A DNA stretch of 64,000 bases from CAYMJA01 sp964391095 (GCA_964391095.1 CAYMJA010000001.1:28650-92649), one strand, 5' to 3'; shown: positions 1-8,447, counted from the first letter of the stretch. Translations and numbers: made by a program. The notes: a model not told the origin generated them from the sequence alone.

Positions 1-170
1 CAATCGGGTCCGCGATTTGGTAAGACATCAATATCTAAAACATAATCTTTACTCGCTCTTTTAACTCCTGCCACTTCAAAACTGTGCATAGTCAAAAGCT
101 CAGTCAGTTTTTCTGGCTTAGGCAATTTTTTTTGAAAAAACGATTGTAGCCAATTATAAGAAAAAACCAT
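1..170 (-). CDS. pheT: Phenylalanine-tRNA ligase beta subunit, N-terminal fragment
   Basis: The reading frame starts at an ATG at 168-170 on the minus strand and runs off the window. The first ~56 residues fit the PheT amino terminus: a short YNWLQSFF-like opening, then a phrase of the type SFEVAGVKR and DYVLDIDVLPNR, the usual start of the B3/B4-side domain. It follows pheS with a 35-bp gap, the standard pheST order. PheT supplies tRNA-binding and editing domains of the alpha2-beta2 enzyme, none of which are visible here. Confidence 0.85.
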   Translation of the reverse strand, partial: MVFSYNWLQSFFQKKLPKPEKLTELLTMHSFEVAGVKRASKDYVLDIDVLPNRGPD

Positions 171-205
171 AACTACTAATCAGCGCGGGAACGGTTCTCG
201 CACTA

Positions 206-1234
206 TTAAAACTGTTCTAAAAATCGCAAATCCCCTGAATAAAATAGTCGAATGTCATTGATTTTATATTTCATCATAGCTAATCTATCCATTCCTATTC
301 CAAAAGCAAATCCGGGCCAATTTTTAGGATTTATCCCAGCTGCTTTTAAAACGTTCGGATGGACCATTCCTGCTCCCATTAATTCTACCCAACCAGTTTG
401 GGCACAAACTTTACAGCCCCTGCCTTTGCAAACCAAACAGCCTATATCTACTTCAAAACTTGGTTCGGTAAAAGGGAAAAAGCTGGGTCTCAAACGAATC
501 TTAACTTCCTTCTCAAAAAATCTGGAAAAGAATTCTTCAATAATTGCTTTAAAGTTGGCTGCTGAAATATCTTTTCCGAGCATCAATCCTTCTAATTGAT
601 AAAAATTAATTTCATGAGAAGCATCAGTTGCTTCGTGACGAAAAATCCGTCCCGGAACAATCATCCTTAAAGGAGGATTGTTCTTTTCCATATATCTTAT
701 CTGAACCGGGCTTGTATGGGTCCGTAATAATAACTTTTGACTTTGTGGCTCTTTGAGCCACAAAGTATCCCAGACATCTCGAGCCGGATGGTCTTTGGGA
801 ATGTTTAAGGCGTCAAAATTATACCATTCATTTTCAACTTCCGGTCCCTCAATTACTGAAAAACCCATTGCCTCAAAAATTTCCTCAGTTTTTCTTTTGA
901 TTAAAGTTAAGGGATGTAAATGACCCAGAGCAGGCTTTTTCCCGGGAACCGTAACATCAAGCCACTCTTTTGGAAACTTGGAACTCGAAGATTGGAACTT
1001 TTCTCTCCCCACCCTAACAGTTTTCTCTATATCTTGTTTAATTTGGTTTGCCAATTCTCCTCTTTTTTTTCTTTCTTTCTCTGGAAGATCTTTCAAAGAC
1101 CGTAAAATCTGAGTAATTTCACCTTTTTTACCTAAATATTTCTTAAAGATTTCATCCAGTTCCTTTAAATCTTTTGCCCTTTTTACCCTTTTCTCAATCT
1201 CAATTTTAAGATTTTCTAAATTAATTTTTGTCAT
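206..1234 (-). CDS. pheS: Phenylalanine-tRNA ligase alpha subunit
   Basis: A 342-residue protein of normal PheS length that charges tRNA-Phe in the cytoplasm as half of an alpha2-beta2 complex with PheT. The first ~90 residues form a charged coiled-coil arm. The class II catalytic core follows, with motif 2 (FRHEATDASHEINFYQLEG, about residues 198-216) and motif 3 (GFAFGIGMDRLAMMKY, near 308-323). A pair of CxxC-like cysteines sits at about 267-276 (CLVCKGRGCKVC), a zinc-type insertion seen in many bacterial PheS. It is the first gene of a pheST pair. Confidence 0.95.
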   Translation of the reverse strand: MTKINLENLKIEIEKRVKRAKDLKELDEIFKKYLGKKGEITQILRSLKDLPEKERKKRGELANQIKQDIEKTVRVGREKFQSSSSKFPKEWLDVTVPGKKPALGHLHPLTLIKRKTEEIFEAMGFSVIEGPEVENEWYNFDALNIPKDHPARDVWDTLWLKEPQSQKLLLRTHTSPVQIRYMEKNNPPLRMIVPGRIFRHEATDASHEINFYQLEGLMLGKDISAANFKAIIEEFFSRFFEKEVKIRLRPSFFPFTEPSFEVDIGCLVCKGRGCKVCAQTGWVELMGAGMVHPNVLKAAGINPKNWPGFAFGIGMDRLAMMKYKINDIRLFYSGDLRFLEQF

Positions 1235-1329
1235 GCTTAATTATTTCATTTTACCTTATTCCTAAACTAAAATCAACAAAAATCTGTGGGTAAAGACAAG
1301 ATTAAAACTATCAGAAATAAATAAAAAAA

Positions 1330-1353
1330 TCGCTAAATATTAAAATTTAGCGA
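1330..1353 (-). terminator. Intrinsic terminator of the orphan gene at 1391-1732
   Basis: A 9-bp perfect stem (TCGCTAAAT at 1330-1338 with ATTTAGCGA at 1345-1353) is followed on the minus strand by a run of seven T (1323-1329), 38 nt past the stop codon of the upstream gene. It separates this gene from pheS. Confidence 0.75.
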
Positions 1354-1390
1354 CTAAGATAAAGCTCCCTTGTTATTTGTGTTACTTTCA

Positions 1391-1732
1391 CTACATCTCT
1401 ACATATACCTCTTCCGATTGGAAGTTTAATCCTGCTTTGCTTGCCATCTCAAAAAAATCCTTCTTCAGTTTCGAGCGAGATGAAAATTCCGCAATCACAA
1501 CTACATTTGTTGAAACACCATTTATGAATGTATCAAGGCCTACCAAGACGCGGTAACCTTTAGTTTTCATCTCCTCTATTAGGTCTCTAAAGGAAAATTT
1601 ATAAGCTGAGAGATTAACTTTAGTCGGAAGATCCATATGAGGAAAATCCCTTTTCAGCTGTGATAGGTCATCTTCGGTTATTACAAGGTCACTTCCTTCC
1701 ATTAACCCAAACCTTTGGTAAATCAACGACAT
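1391..1732 (-). CDS. Hypothetical small protein (113 aa)
   Basis: I do not recognise this family. The protein is soluble, mixed alpha/beta, without a signal peptide or membrane segment; a phrase RVLVGLDTFINGVSTNVVVIAEF in the second half looks like a paired beta-strand core. I chose the ATG at 1730-1732 because a full Shine-Dalgarno AGGAGG lies 9 nt upstream; an in-frame GTG at 1741 is too close to it. The leader (aaaggaggtggagaaaatg) is nearly identical to that of the gene at 13129. It has its own terminator, so it is monocistronic. Confidence 0.75.
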   Translation of the reverse strand: MSLIYQRFGLMEGSDLVITEDDLSQLKRDFPHMDLPTKVNLSAYKFSFRDLIEEMKTKGYRVLVGLDTFINGVSTNVVVIAEFSSRSKLKKDFFEMASKAGLNFQSEEVYVEM

Positions 1733-1790
1733 TTTCTCCACCTCCTTTTCTATTCTTTCAATGTTTTCATTTAATTTTTTAATGTGCTTA

Positions 1791-1816
1791 ATTTATAATG
1801 CTTAATTTATAATAAA
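1791..1816 (-). promoter_or_regulatory. AT-rich upstream region with duplicated TATAAATTAAGC unit
   Basis: Upstream of the orphan gene, a 14-nt unit containing TATAAATTAAGC is repeated head to tail, giving two possible -10 boxes. A TTGACT sits further upstream at a slightly short 15-nt distance from the first. This is a plausible but not strong promoter. Confidence 0.35.
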
Positions 1817-1839
1817 TTATGTAAGAAGTCAAATCTTTG

Positions 1840-1913
1840 CGGGGACGATGGGACTCGAACCCACAACCACTGGATCGACAATCCAGTGCTCTAACCAATT
1901 GAGCTACGCCCCC
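1840..1913 (-). tRNA. tRNA-Asp (GUC)
   Basis: Reverse-strand cloverleaf: acceptor GGGGGCG pairs with CGUCCCC (one G-U), anticodon stem CUGGA/UCCAG encloses UUGUCGA with anticodon GUC, T-loop is the canonical GGGUUCGAGUCCC type, and the discriminator base is G as expected for Asp. CCA is not encoded. It is the third and last tRNA of the operon, 11 nt after tRNA-Met. Confidence 0.95.
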
Positions 1914-1924
1914 TTATCTGTATA

Positions 1925-1998
1925 TGCCGGTGGTGGGACTCGAACCCAACGACCTAATGCTTATGAAGCATCCACTCTAACCACTGAGCTACACCGGC
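1925..1998 (-). tRNA. tRNA-Met (CAU), elongator type
   Basis: Acceptor GCCGGUG pairs fully with CACCGGC, which excludes an initiator. The anticodon loop is UUCAUAA (CAU) and D- and T-arms are canonical. Elongator Met is the simplest reading; a lysidine-modified tRNA-Ile2, which also carries CAU in the gene, cannot be excluded from sequence alone. Only one nucleotide separates it from the preceding initiator-like tRNA. Confidence 0.85.
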
Positions 1999-1999
1999 G

Positions 2000-2070
2000 T
2001 TGCGGGGCCGGGATGTGCGCCCGGGTCTCGAGGTTATGGGCCTCGCAAGATACTACTTCTCCACCCCGCA
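2000..2070 (-). tRNA. Initiator tRNA-fMet (CAU), non-canonical elbow
   Basis: First tRNA of the operon. Stems are intact: acceptor GCGGGG/CCCCGC, anticodon stem CGAGG/CCUCG around CCCAUAA, T-stem CCGGG/CCCGG. Initiator identity rests on CAU, A72, the A11-U24 D-stem pair and overall likeness to bacterial fMet. Oddities: base 1 is U (a possible weak U1-A72 pair instead of C1xA72), the first of the three conserved G-C pairs of the anticodon stem is A29-U41, the 7-nt T-loop reads CGCACAU without the UUCRA core, and the 7-nt D-loop AGUAGUA lacks G18G19. No CCA is encoded. Confidence 0.8.
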
Positions 2071-2075
2071 ATTGT

Positions 2076-2104
2076 ATTATATTATAACACTTGGGAAAAA
2101 TCAA
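2076..2104 (-). promoter_or_regulatory. Promoter of the fMet-Met-Asp tRNA operon
   Basis: On the minus strand TTGATT (2099-2104) is followed after 17 nt by TATAAT (2076-2081). Only five nucleotides separate the -10 box from base 1 of the first tRNA, so transcription would begin at or within a nucleotide or two of the mature 5' end, leaving essentially no leader. Confidence 0.8.
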
Positions 2105-2130
2105 CCCTGATAAAAATCTATCTAAAATAG

Positions 2131-2174
2131 GGCTATGACAAAAATCCCGCGATCGCGGGATTTTTGTCATAGCC
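2131..2174. terminator. Perfect 44-bp palindrome, bidirectional terminator
   Basis: Two 22-nt arms (GGCTATGACAAAAATCCCGC... and its exact complement) meet without a spacer around a GATC centre. It lies 26 nt past the stop of the gene at 2201-2710 and upstream of the tRNA promoter; internal A/T runs could serve either strand. Confidence 0.7.
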
Positions 2175-2200
2175 TCTCCTGGAATTTTAAGACAATTCTT

Positions 2201-2710
2201 CTAAAGCAACTCTAGATTTCGCAAGGTCTTTTCATAAACTTCTAATACTCTTTTTGCCTGGTCCAAGGTTAATCGATAATCAGGGTCGTGGACAATGTTG
2301 TCGCGGGTTTTGTGGGCTTTCCAAACTTCTTCCAGATTAGGTAAAACAGATAGGTCTATTTGCTCCAACCTTTGAGCAGAACTATCCCCTTTATACCCCA
2401 TCTTCTTTAAAACAGCATCTAATAAACCGTCTGCCTCAATTACCGCCAGCTTGTATTCGGCCTCTCTATCGGTCTCTAATCTTTTAATAATCTTATTCCA
2501 GTGTTTAAAGGTCTCCTTTACCCCAAAGGGTCGATAAGTGACAAACTCTGTTAGTGCTTCTAAATAACGACTCCTCATCCAGCTGCTTTTTAGGAGAAGA
2601 ATAATAAGACCTATTAGAAGAATTAAAGAAATAAGTATAAAAATAATTTTGAGATATAGGAAATGTCCCGTAAATTCAGGATGTACAATGAAATAAATTA
2701 TATTTTCCAT
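2201..2710 (-). CDS. Membrane-anchored protein with HEPN-like C-terminal region
   Basis: About 169 residues from the ATG at 2708-2710 (an upstream in-frame start overlaps gatA). An N-terminal hydrophobic segment around residues 18-42 predicts one membrane anchor; the rest is helical and cytoplasmic. The C-terminal half contains RDNIVH, an R-x4-H arrangement like the catalytic motif of HEPN RNases, within a four-helix-looking region. The HEPN assignment is an inference from this motif and helical pattern only. It follows gatA closely and ends at a strong palindromic terminator. Confidence 0.65.
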   Translation of the reverse strand: MENIIYFIVHPEFTGHFLYLKIIFILISLILLIGLIILLLKSSWMRSRYLEALTEFVTYRPFGVKETFKHWNKIIKRLETDREAEYKLAVIEADGLLDAVLKKMGYKGDSSAQRLEQIDLSVLPNLEEVWKAHKTRDNIVHDPDYRLTLDQAKRVLEVYEKTLRNLELL

Positions 2711-2729
2711 TTTAGTTAAATTATGTAGT

Positions 2730-4169
2730 TTAAGTTGCAATTACTTGACCAATTTTTAAAATTTTATTCTCCTCAAACGGTTTTCCAATAATCTGTAAAC
2801 CAACGGGCAACTTTCCTACAAAGCCGACTGGGATAGAAACGGCTGGCAAGCCAACTAAGTTTGGGGAAACAGTAAAAATATCAGAAAGATACATTAAAAG
2901 AGGGTCTTTAATTTTTTCACCGATTTTAAATGCCGGGGTTGGTGAGGTCGGGGTTAAAATAATGTCAACCTTTTGAAATGCCTTATCAAAATCTTCTTTA
3001 ATTAATGTCCTAACCCTCTGGGCTCTTAAATAATAAGCATCATAATAACCAGCAGAAAGAGCATAAGTGCCAAGCATAATTCTTCTTTTAACCTCATCTC
3101 CAAAACCCTCTGCTCTACTTTGTAAATAAACGTCTAATAAAGTTTTGACATTCGACCCCTCGCCCTGGCTAAGAGACAAAGAGCTTGATAGTCCGTATTT
3201 TATCCCGTCGTATCTGGCCAAATTGGCTGATGCTTCAGAGTTAGTAATAAGATAATAAGTAGCCAAAGCGTATTTTGTATGGGCTAAACTAACTTTTTCA
3301 ATTTTCGCCCCAAGATTTTCAAATTTTTTAATAGCTGTTTTAATTACTTTTTCGACTTCAGGGTCCATACCTTTAATAAAATATTCTTTTGGAACACCAA
3401 TCTTTAATTTCGGAATTTGGGGTTTGGGATTTGGAGTTTTAGATTCGACGCTAGTTGAATCTTTTGGGTCTTTCCCGGAAATTGCTTCAAATACAATTTT
3501 AGCATCTTCGGCTGTTTTTGTTATTGGTCCTATCTGATCCAAAGAAGAAGCAAAAGCAACTAAGCCATAGCGAGAAACTGCTCCATAAGTTGGCTTTAAT
3601 CCTACCACGCCGCAAAAAGAAGCCGGTTGCCTAATTGAACCACCAGTATCAGAACCCAGGGCATAGCAACATAAGTCAGCGGCTACGGCAGCCGCTGACC
3701 CTCCAGAAGTTCCGCCAGGCACCCGGGTTAAATCATAAGGATTTTTTGTTGGAAAAAATGCTGAATTTTCAGTCGAAGACCCCATAGCAAATTCATCTAA
3801 ATTTGTTTTTCCTAAAATTACTGCTCCGAGTTTTTTAAGTTTTTCTATACAGGTAGCATCATAAGGCGCAATATAATCTTCAAGGATTTTGGAAGCACAG
3901 CTTAGCTTAATTCCCTCAATTAAAATATTATCTTTAACAGCTAAAGGAATTCCAGCCAGAACCGAAATATTTCTACCAACAGAGATTAAATCATCAATTT
4001 TTTTTGCCTGGGAAAGAGCTAATTTTTCTGTAACTGTTAAATAGGCGGAAATTTCTTTATCGACTTTTTTAATTCTATCCAAAAATGCTTTAGTCAACTC
4101 TAAAGCAGAGAACTTTTTTTTCAATAGTCCCTGATGAGCTTGGCTTATGGTTAATTTACGAAGTTCCAC
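2730..4169 (-). CDS. gatA: Glutamyl-tRNA(Gln)/aspartyl-tRNA(Asn) amidotransferase subunit A
   Basis: A 479-residue amidase-signature protein that releases ammonia from glutamine for transamidation of mischarged Glu-tRNA(Gln) or Asp-tRNA(Asn). The catalytic Lys79 (LAVKDN), the Gly/Ser-rich signature (GGSSGGSAAAVAADL) and the nucleophile region (GSDTGGSIRQPASFCG) are all present. A Ser/Leu-rich stretch near residues 325-340 (SSLSLSQGEGS) is not typical of GatA and looks like an inserted repeat-derived segment. gatC lies directly upstream; gatB is not in this window. Confidence 0.95.
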   Translation of the reverse strand: MELRKLTISQAHQGLLKKKFSALELTKAFLDRIKKVDKEISAYLTVTEKLALSQAKKIDDLISVGRNISVLAGIPLAVKDNILIEGIKLSCASKILEDYIAPYDATCIEKLKKLGAVILGKTNLDEFAMGSSTENSAFFPTKNPYDLTRVPGGTSGGSAAAVAADLCCYALGSDTGGSIRQPASFCGVVGLKPTYGAVSRYGLVAFASSLDQIGPITKTAEDAKIVFEAISGKDPKDSTSVESKTPNPKPQIPKLKIGVPKEYFIKGMDPEVEKVIKTAIKKFENLGAKIEKVSLAHTKYALATYYLITNSEASANLARYDGIKYGLSSSLSLSQGEGSNVKTLLDVYLQSRAEGFGDEVKRRIMLGTYALSAGYYDAYYLRAQRVRTLIKEDFDKAFQKVDIILTPTSPTPAFKIGEKIKDPLLMYLSDIFTVSPNLVGLPAVSIPVGFVGKLPVGLQIIGKPFEENKILKIGQVIAT

Positions 4170-4214
4170 AATTCAGCGAACAACGAACAGTATCTAATTC
4201 ATTTTGTCCATTGT

Positions 4215-4520
4215 TTATTGAAAAATTGCTTTGACCTTAATATGTCTATTCTTTCTCTGTGGGGCTGCTTCTACTAATTCATTCTTTACTTCGCTTTTTT
4301 GGGGTTTTTCTATATCTTCTCTTGTGATATTTAGCTTTCTATTTAAAAAATGTTCAGCCGGATGAAAGGTCGGTTCAACTCTGGAAACATTAACCCCTTT
4401 TAACAAATTAAAATAATCTAAAATCGAAGAAAGCTCTTTTCTGAATTTTCCTTCCTCTTTTTTAGTAACACCTAATCTAGCAAGTTTAGCAATATGTTGA
4501 ACATCTTTTTTCGAAATCAT
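4215..4520 (-). CDS. gatC: Amidotransferase subunit C
   Basis: A 101-residue protein of normal GatC size that wraps around GatA and stabilises the GatCAB complex. The characteristic opening (SKKDVQHIAKLARLGVTKKEEGKF) and the LSSILDYFNLLKGVNVSRVEPTFH segment are present, followed by a FLNRKLNITREDIEKP-type tail (usually LREDEV). It is 45 bp upstream of gatA on the same strand. Confidence 0.92.
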   Translation of the reverse strand: MISKKDVQHIAKLARLGVTKKEEGKFRKELSSILDYFNLLKGVNVSRVEPTFHPAEHFLNRKLNITREDIEKPQKSEVKNELVEAAPQRKNRHIKVKAIFQ

Positions 4521-4554
4521 ACTTAATACCTAATAGTTAATACTTAATACTTAA

Positions 4555-5607
4555 TTAACGAGGCGCTTCCATATCCTCTGTTCCTGTCAATACTTCGTGT
4601 AACTCATCAAGTTTTTCTAAAACCATTCCCGCCCCTCTAACCATGGCTGTTATTGAATCTTCAATAATTTGAGTAGGAATTCTTACTTCTTGTTGAATTA
4701 AAATATCCAATCCTCTTAAAAGACCACCGCCACCAGCAAGATAGATTCCTTTTGACATAATGTCAGCTAAAAGCTCAGGAGGGGTTTCTTCTATTGTGGT
4801 CTTTACGGCTGTAACAATTTGTCCTATTGATTTTTCCAAAGCATGTCTTATGTCCTCATCAGAAATCAAAATTTCTTCTGGAAGTCCGGTTATTATATTT
4901 CTGCCTCGTAAGGGAAGCTCTTTTCTCTCTTTTAAAGGAAAAGCGGAACCAATTTCAATTTTAGTCCTCTCAGCTGTCCTCTCACCAATTAATAACTTAT
5001 ATTCTTCTTGAACAAATTGAATTATATCTTCGTTAAGTTTATCTCCAGCAACACGAATACTTTTGGCAATAACTATTCCGCCAAGAGAAATTACTGCTAC
5101 TTCGGTGGTCCCTCCTCCGATATCAACGATAAAATTACCTCCTGCTTCCTGAACAGCTAATCTTGCCCCGATAGCAGCTGCCATTGGCTCTTCTATTAAA
5201 AACACCCGCCTGGCACCAGCATTTTTTGCAGCATCGCAAACCGCTTTTCTCTCAACCTCGGTCACTCCATAGGGAATTCCAATAATAACCCTGGGGCGAG
5301 GTCCCAAAACAAATTTCCCCTTGTGAACTTTCTCAATAAAATATCTTAGCATTTGCTCTGTAACTTCAAAATCAGAAATTACTCCATCACGCAAGGGCCT
5401 GGTGGCAACAATATAAGCCGGGGTTCGACCAACCATTTTTTGGGCCTCTTCACCAATTGCCAAGATTTGACCCGTTTTTTGATTTATGGCTACCACCGAG
5501 GGCTCATTAATAACTATCCCTCTACCTTTAACATAAACCAATGAGGTAGCGGTTCCCAAATCAATAGCTATATCGTCTGAAAAATAGGAAAAAAATTTAT
5601 TAATCAT
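4555..5607 (-). CDS. mreB: Rod shape-determining protein MreB (copy 1)
   Basis: A 350-residue actin-family ATPase that forms membrane-associated filaments guiding cell-wall synthesis. Visible landmarks are DLGTATSLVYVKGRGIVINEPSVVA at the start, phosphate-2 motif DIGGGTTEVAVISLGGIV near residues 160-180, and GIYLAGGGGLLRGLDILIQ near 290. Length is normal. It follows the rseP-like protease gene and precedes gatC. A second MreB is encoded at 8448-9491; the two share the fold but differ throughout, so they are old paralogues rather than a recent duplication. Confidence 0.95.
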   Translation of the reverse strand: MINKFFSYFSDDIAIDLGTATSLVYVKGRGIVINEPSVVAINQKTGQILAIGEEAQKMVGRTPAYIVATRPLRDGVISDFEVTEQMLRYFIEKVHKGKFVLGPRPRVIIGIPYGVTEVERKAVCDAAKNAGARRVFLIEEPMAAAIGARLAVQEAGGNFIVDIGGGTTEVAVISLGGIVIAKSIRVAGDKLNEDIIQFVQEEYKLLIGERTAERTKIEIGSAFPLKERKELPLRGRNIITGLPEEILISDEDIRHALEKSIGQIVTAVKTTIEETPPELLADIMSKGIYLAGGGGLLRGLDILIQQEVRIPTQIIEDSITAMVRGAGMVLEKLDELHEVLTGTEDMEAPR

Positions 5608-5640
5608 AGAAGGATGACACCTTAAATTATAAAATTTGAA

Positions 5641-6726
5641 TTAGAAAATTCTGGCGATATCTTTTATTGTTACACAAATCATTAAAGCAATTAATAGAAA
5701 AAAGAAAAAGACAGTAATTTTTTGCTCAATCTTTTGACTTACTGGCTTTCCTCTTATTTTTTCAACAATAAGAAACAACAGCCACCCACCATCCAGGGCA
5801 GGAATAGGTAAAATATTAATTAAAGCTAAACAAATAGAGATTACAGCTATAAAGTGTAAAAAATAACTTATTCCTAAAATTCCTACTTGAGCGAATAGTT
5901 CAAAAATTCCTACCGGTCCCCTTAATTCAACACCAGGGGGCATTCCTTCGCCCTGAACCAAACTTGCAATAGTCATTCCCCATCCCTTCATTACAATCAC
6001 AGTCAAGTTACTGGTAGCTAAAATTCCTTGAATTGGAGCTTGGTACCAAGGATAGGACTTCAGGGCCGTTCTAATCAAAGATACTCCCATCGGACCTTCA
6101 TCTTTAGGAGGTACCTCTCGCGGAATCAAGGAAACATCAAAAATTTCTTTCCCTCGTTGAATTGTTAAAGTAATCTCTTGACCTTTGTACTTTTCTGTAA
6201 GTTTTTGAACCTCATTTGTTTTATTTATTGAAAATTGGTCATTGAGAATTGAAAATTCTCTGATAGTGTCTCCAATTCTTATCCCCGCTTCTTCTGCCGG
6301 AGAAGCCGGGGAAACGGTCATAATTTGAACTTTCGGGTTAACTAAATTACCATTATCATCATCTCCTATCTGCATGGGAACGCCCAGATACATTACAATG
6401 GTTAGTAAAATTGCGGCAACCACCCAAAAGGAGATAACACCGCCCAAAATAATTAAAGCTTTTTGCCAAAAAGGTTTAGTGCTAAAACTCCGAGGATTAT
6501 CAATTCTTTCCTCGTGTCCGTAAATCTTAACAAAAGCTCCGAATGGTAAAAGGTTTAAAGAATAAATTGTCTCCCCTATTTTTTTTCCAAAAAGCCGGGG
6601 AGGATAACCTATGCCAAACTCTTCAACTTTTACTCCAAATTTCTTTGCCAAAGCAAAGTGCCCTAACTCATGAAGAACTACTAAGCAGATGAGACTAAAA
6701 AATGCAATAAGAATAGTTAAAAGCAT
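5641..6726 (-). CDS. rseP: Site-2 zinc metalloprotease, RseP family
   Basis: A 361-residue intramembrane protease of the M50 family that cleaves membrane-anchored substrates after a first cut by another protease. HELGH at residues 19-23 supplies the zinc ligands and LPIPALDGG near residue 310 the third. A single PDZ-like domain lies between about 115 and 210, and four hydrophobic segments frame the active site. It sits between frr and mreB in a same-strand run. Confidence 0.93.
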   Translation of the reverse strand: MLLTILIAFFSLICLVVLHELGHFALAKKFGVKVEEFGIGYPPRLFGKKIGETIYSLNLLPFGAFVKIYGHEERIDNPRSFSTKPFWQKALIILGGVISFWVVAAILLTIVMYLGVPMQIGDDDNGNLVNPKVQIMTVSPASPAEEAGIRIGDTIREFSILNDQFSINKTNEVQKLTEKYKGQEITLTIQRGKEIFDVSLIPREVPPKDEGPMGVSLIRTALKSYPWYQAPIQGILATSNLTVIVMKGWGMTIASLVQGEGMPPGVELRGPVGIFELFAQVGILGISYFLHFIAVISICLALINILPIPALDGGWLLFLIVEKIRGKPVSQKIEQKITVFFFFLLIALMICVTIKDIARIF

Positions 6727-6749
6727 AAATTTTTATTTTGCGGAGACGT

Positions 6750-7307
6750 TTACTCCATTATTTCCTTCTTTTTTCTTTCCCCTATTTCCCCAATTTTTTT
6801 ATTATATTCATCGATTAAATCTTGAAGTTCATCTTTTGCTCGAAATTTATCATCCTCGCGGATTTCTCCTGCTCCGAATCTTTCCTGTATTTCTCGCCAG
6901 GCTTCTTCTCGCCATCGCCTTATTGTTTTTCGAGCTTCTTCTTGTTTCACCGACAAAACTCGAAGTAAATCTTTTCGATATTCCTCGCTTAAAAGAGGTA
7001 AAGAAATACGAATTACATCTTTATCAACCACCGGAGACATTCCTATACCCGATTGTAGAATTGCTTTCTCAATTGATTCAATGTATGATTTATCCCAGGG
7101 TTGAACAAGAATCTGCCGAGAGCCTGGTAAAGATATGGCAGCCAATTGTTTTAAAGAAAACTTTTCTCCAAAACAATCAACAATGATATTTTCAACCAAA
7201 GAAGGCGAAGCCCTGCCTGTTCGAAGTTTCATCAATTCCCTCTCTAAAAAATTGATGGCTTTATCAAATTCAGGTCTAATTTTGTCAATGATTTCTTTGT
7301 AAGACAC
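6750..7307 (-). CDS. frr: Ribosome recycling factor
   Basis: RRF splits post-termination ribosomes together with EF-G. I chose the GTG at 7307 because it gives 185 residues, the usual RRF length; a longer frame from a TTG at 7346 adds 13 residues encoded by a GC-rich palindrome (tgcggcttcgccgca). Landmarks are LRTGRASPSLVENI near the amino end, SVKQEEARKTIRRWREEAW in the middle and DELQDLIDEYNKKI near the carboxyl end. Confidence 0.92.
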   Translation of the reverse strand: MSYKEIIDKIRPEFDKAINFLERELMKLRTGRASPSLVENIIVDCFGEKFSLKQLAAISLPGSRQILVQPWDKSYIESIEKAILQSGIGMSPVVDKDVIRISLPLLSEEYRKDLLRVLSVKQEEARKTIRRWREEAWREIQERFGAGEIREDDKFRAKDELQDLIDEYNKKIGEIGERKKKEIME

Positions 7308-7394
7308 GTTGATTAATTCAAGATTATAATTGCGGCGAAGCCGCAATATGTTTTTTATACCTTAGCGAATCAAGGTTCTGACGAAGTCGGGTTC

Positions 7395-8357
7395 TTACAT
7401 TTCCATTAATAAAATTTCAAGAGCTAATTTTGAATTAACGTTAGTAGTTGAAACCAAAAAATTCGTTGATTGAATAAGTTTAAGAATGTTTTTAAGTTTA
7501 GATAAAGAGCAATAGTGAAAAGCATCAGTCTTTTTTATGGTAGAACTTGAACGGCATTCGGTCAATCTAAAAAGAAATATATTTCTAAGATATCTCAACC
7601 AAGTATCCAAAATTTTTTTGAAATTGTCTATTGGAATGTTAGACAAATCTTTAGCATATTTAAAACGAAACGCCAATTCCGAATTACTAATTTTAATAAG
7701 ATCTGAAATAAGTTTCTGTTGATTTTTAAGTTTCTGAGAATCCAAAAGAAAATTTATAGCCATTCCCGGCCTTCCTAAGGAAAGCAAGGCAAGATACTCT
7801 GCCTCGCTTTGTGAAACCCCTCGATTTATGAGATAATCTTCAATCTCTTCACTTTCAACCGGCAAAAATCTAAGTTTTTGAACTCGAGAAAGAATAGTTG
7901 GCAGCAAGATTTCAGGATATTCGGTTATCAAAATTAAAAGGGTTTTACCTTTTGGTTCTTCAAGTATCTTTAAAAAAGAGTTTTGAGCCTCCCGAGTCAT
8001 TAAATGAGCTTTATCTATAACCACCGCCTTGAAGAAAGTTGAATAGGAACGGAGAGATAGTTTCCAAATAAGGTCTCTTATTTGAGATATTTGAATTCCC
8101 TCCTCAGCAATTTTTGGTTCTATTAAATTGAAATCAGGGTGTAGCCCTTTTTGAACGTCCCGGCAACTTCTGCAAATCTGACAAGGCCTTTTAGAAATAT
8201 CTTTCTCTTCACAATTTAAATATTTAACAAATTCAATGGCTAAAGTTTTTTTCCCTAATTGCTCCTGTCCATAAAATAAAAGAGCATGAGGAATTTTTCC
8301 CATTTTTTCTAACTTTCTTAAAAACTGTCTTTGTTTTTGATGACCAATAATTTTCAT
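7395..8357 (-). CDS. holB: DNA polymerase III delta-prime subunit
   Basis: A 320-residue clamp-loader AAA+ protein. It has a degenerate Walker A (GQEQLGKKT), a four-cysteine zinc module (C-x9-C-x2-C-x2-C around residues 49-66), sensor-type DKAHLMTREAQNSFLKILEEP and a TILSRVQ segment where true motor subunits have SRC. These fit delta-prime better than DnaX, and no domain III extension is seen. It helps load the sliding clamp. It lies between mreB copy 2 and frr. Confidence 0.88.
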   Translation of the reverse strand: MKIIGHQKQRQFLRKLEKMGKIPHALLFYGQEQLGKKTLAIEFVKYLNCEEKDISKRPCQICRSCRDVQKGLHPDFNLIEPKIAEEGIQISQIRDLIWKLSLRSYSTFFKAVVIDKAHLMTREAQNSFLKILEEPKGKTLLILITEYPEILLPTILSRVQKLRFLPVESEEIEDYLINRGVSQSEAEYLALLSLGRPGMAINFLLDSQKLKNQQKLISDLIKISNSELAFRFKYAKDLSNIPIDNFKKILDTWLRYLRNIFLFRLTECRSSSTIKKTDAFHYCSLSKLKNILKLIQSTNFLVSTTNVNSKLALEILLMEM

Positions 8358-8447
8358 TGTTATAATGTTAGAATGTTAGAATGTTAGATCGCTCGCTCCG
8401 CTCGCTTATTCTAATGTTGTAATGTAACATTAGAATATTAGAACATC
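8358..8447. repeat. Intergenic repeat of GTTAGAAT units with inverted partner
   Basis: The gap between holB and mreB copy 2 holds tandem GTTAGAAT units, a CGCTCGCTCCGCTCGCTT core and inverted ATTCTAA/TTAGAAT copies. A related arrangement with the same CTCCGCTCGCTTATTAGAA core is found between rplX and rplN (32216-32290). Confidence 0.6.
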
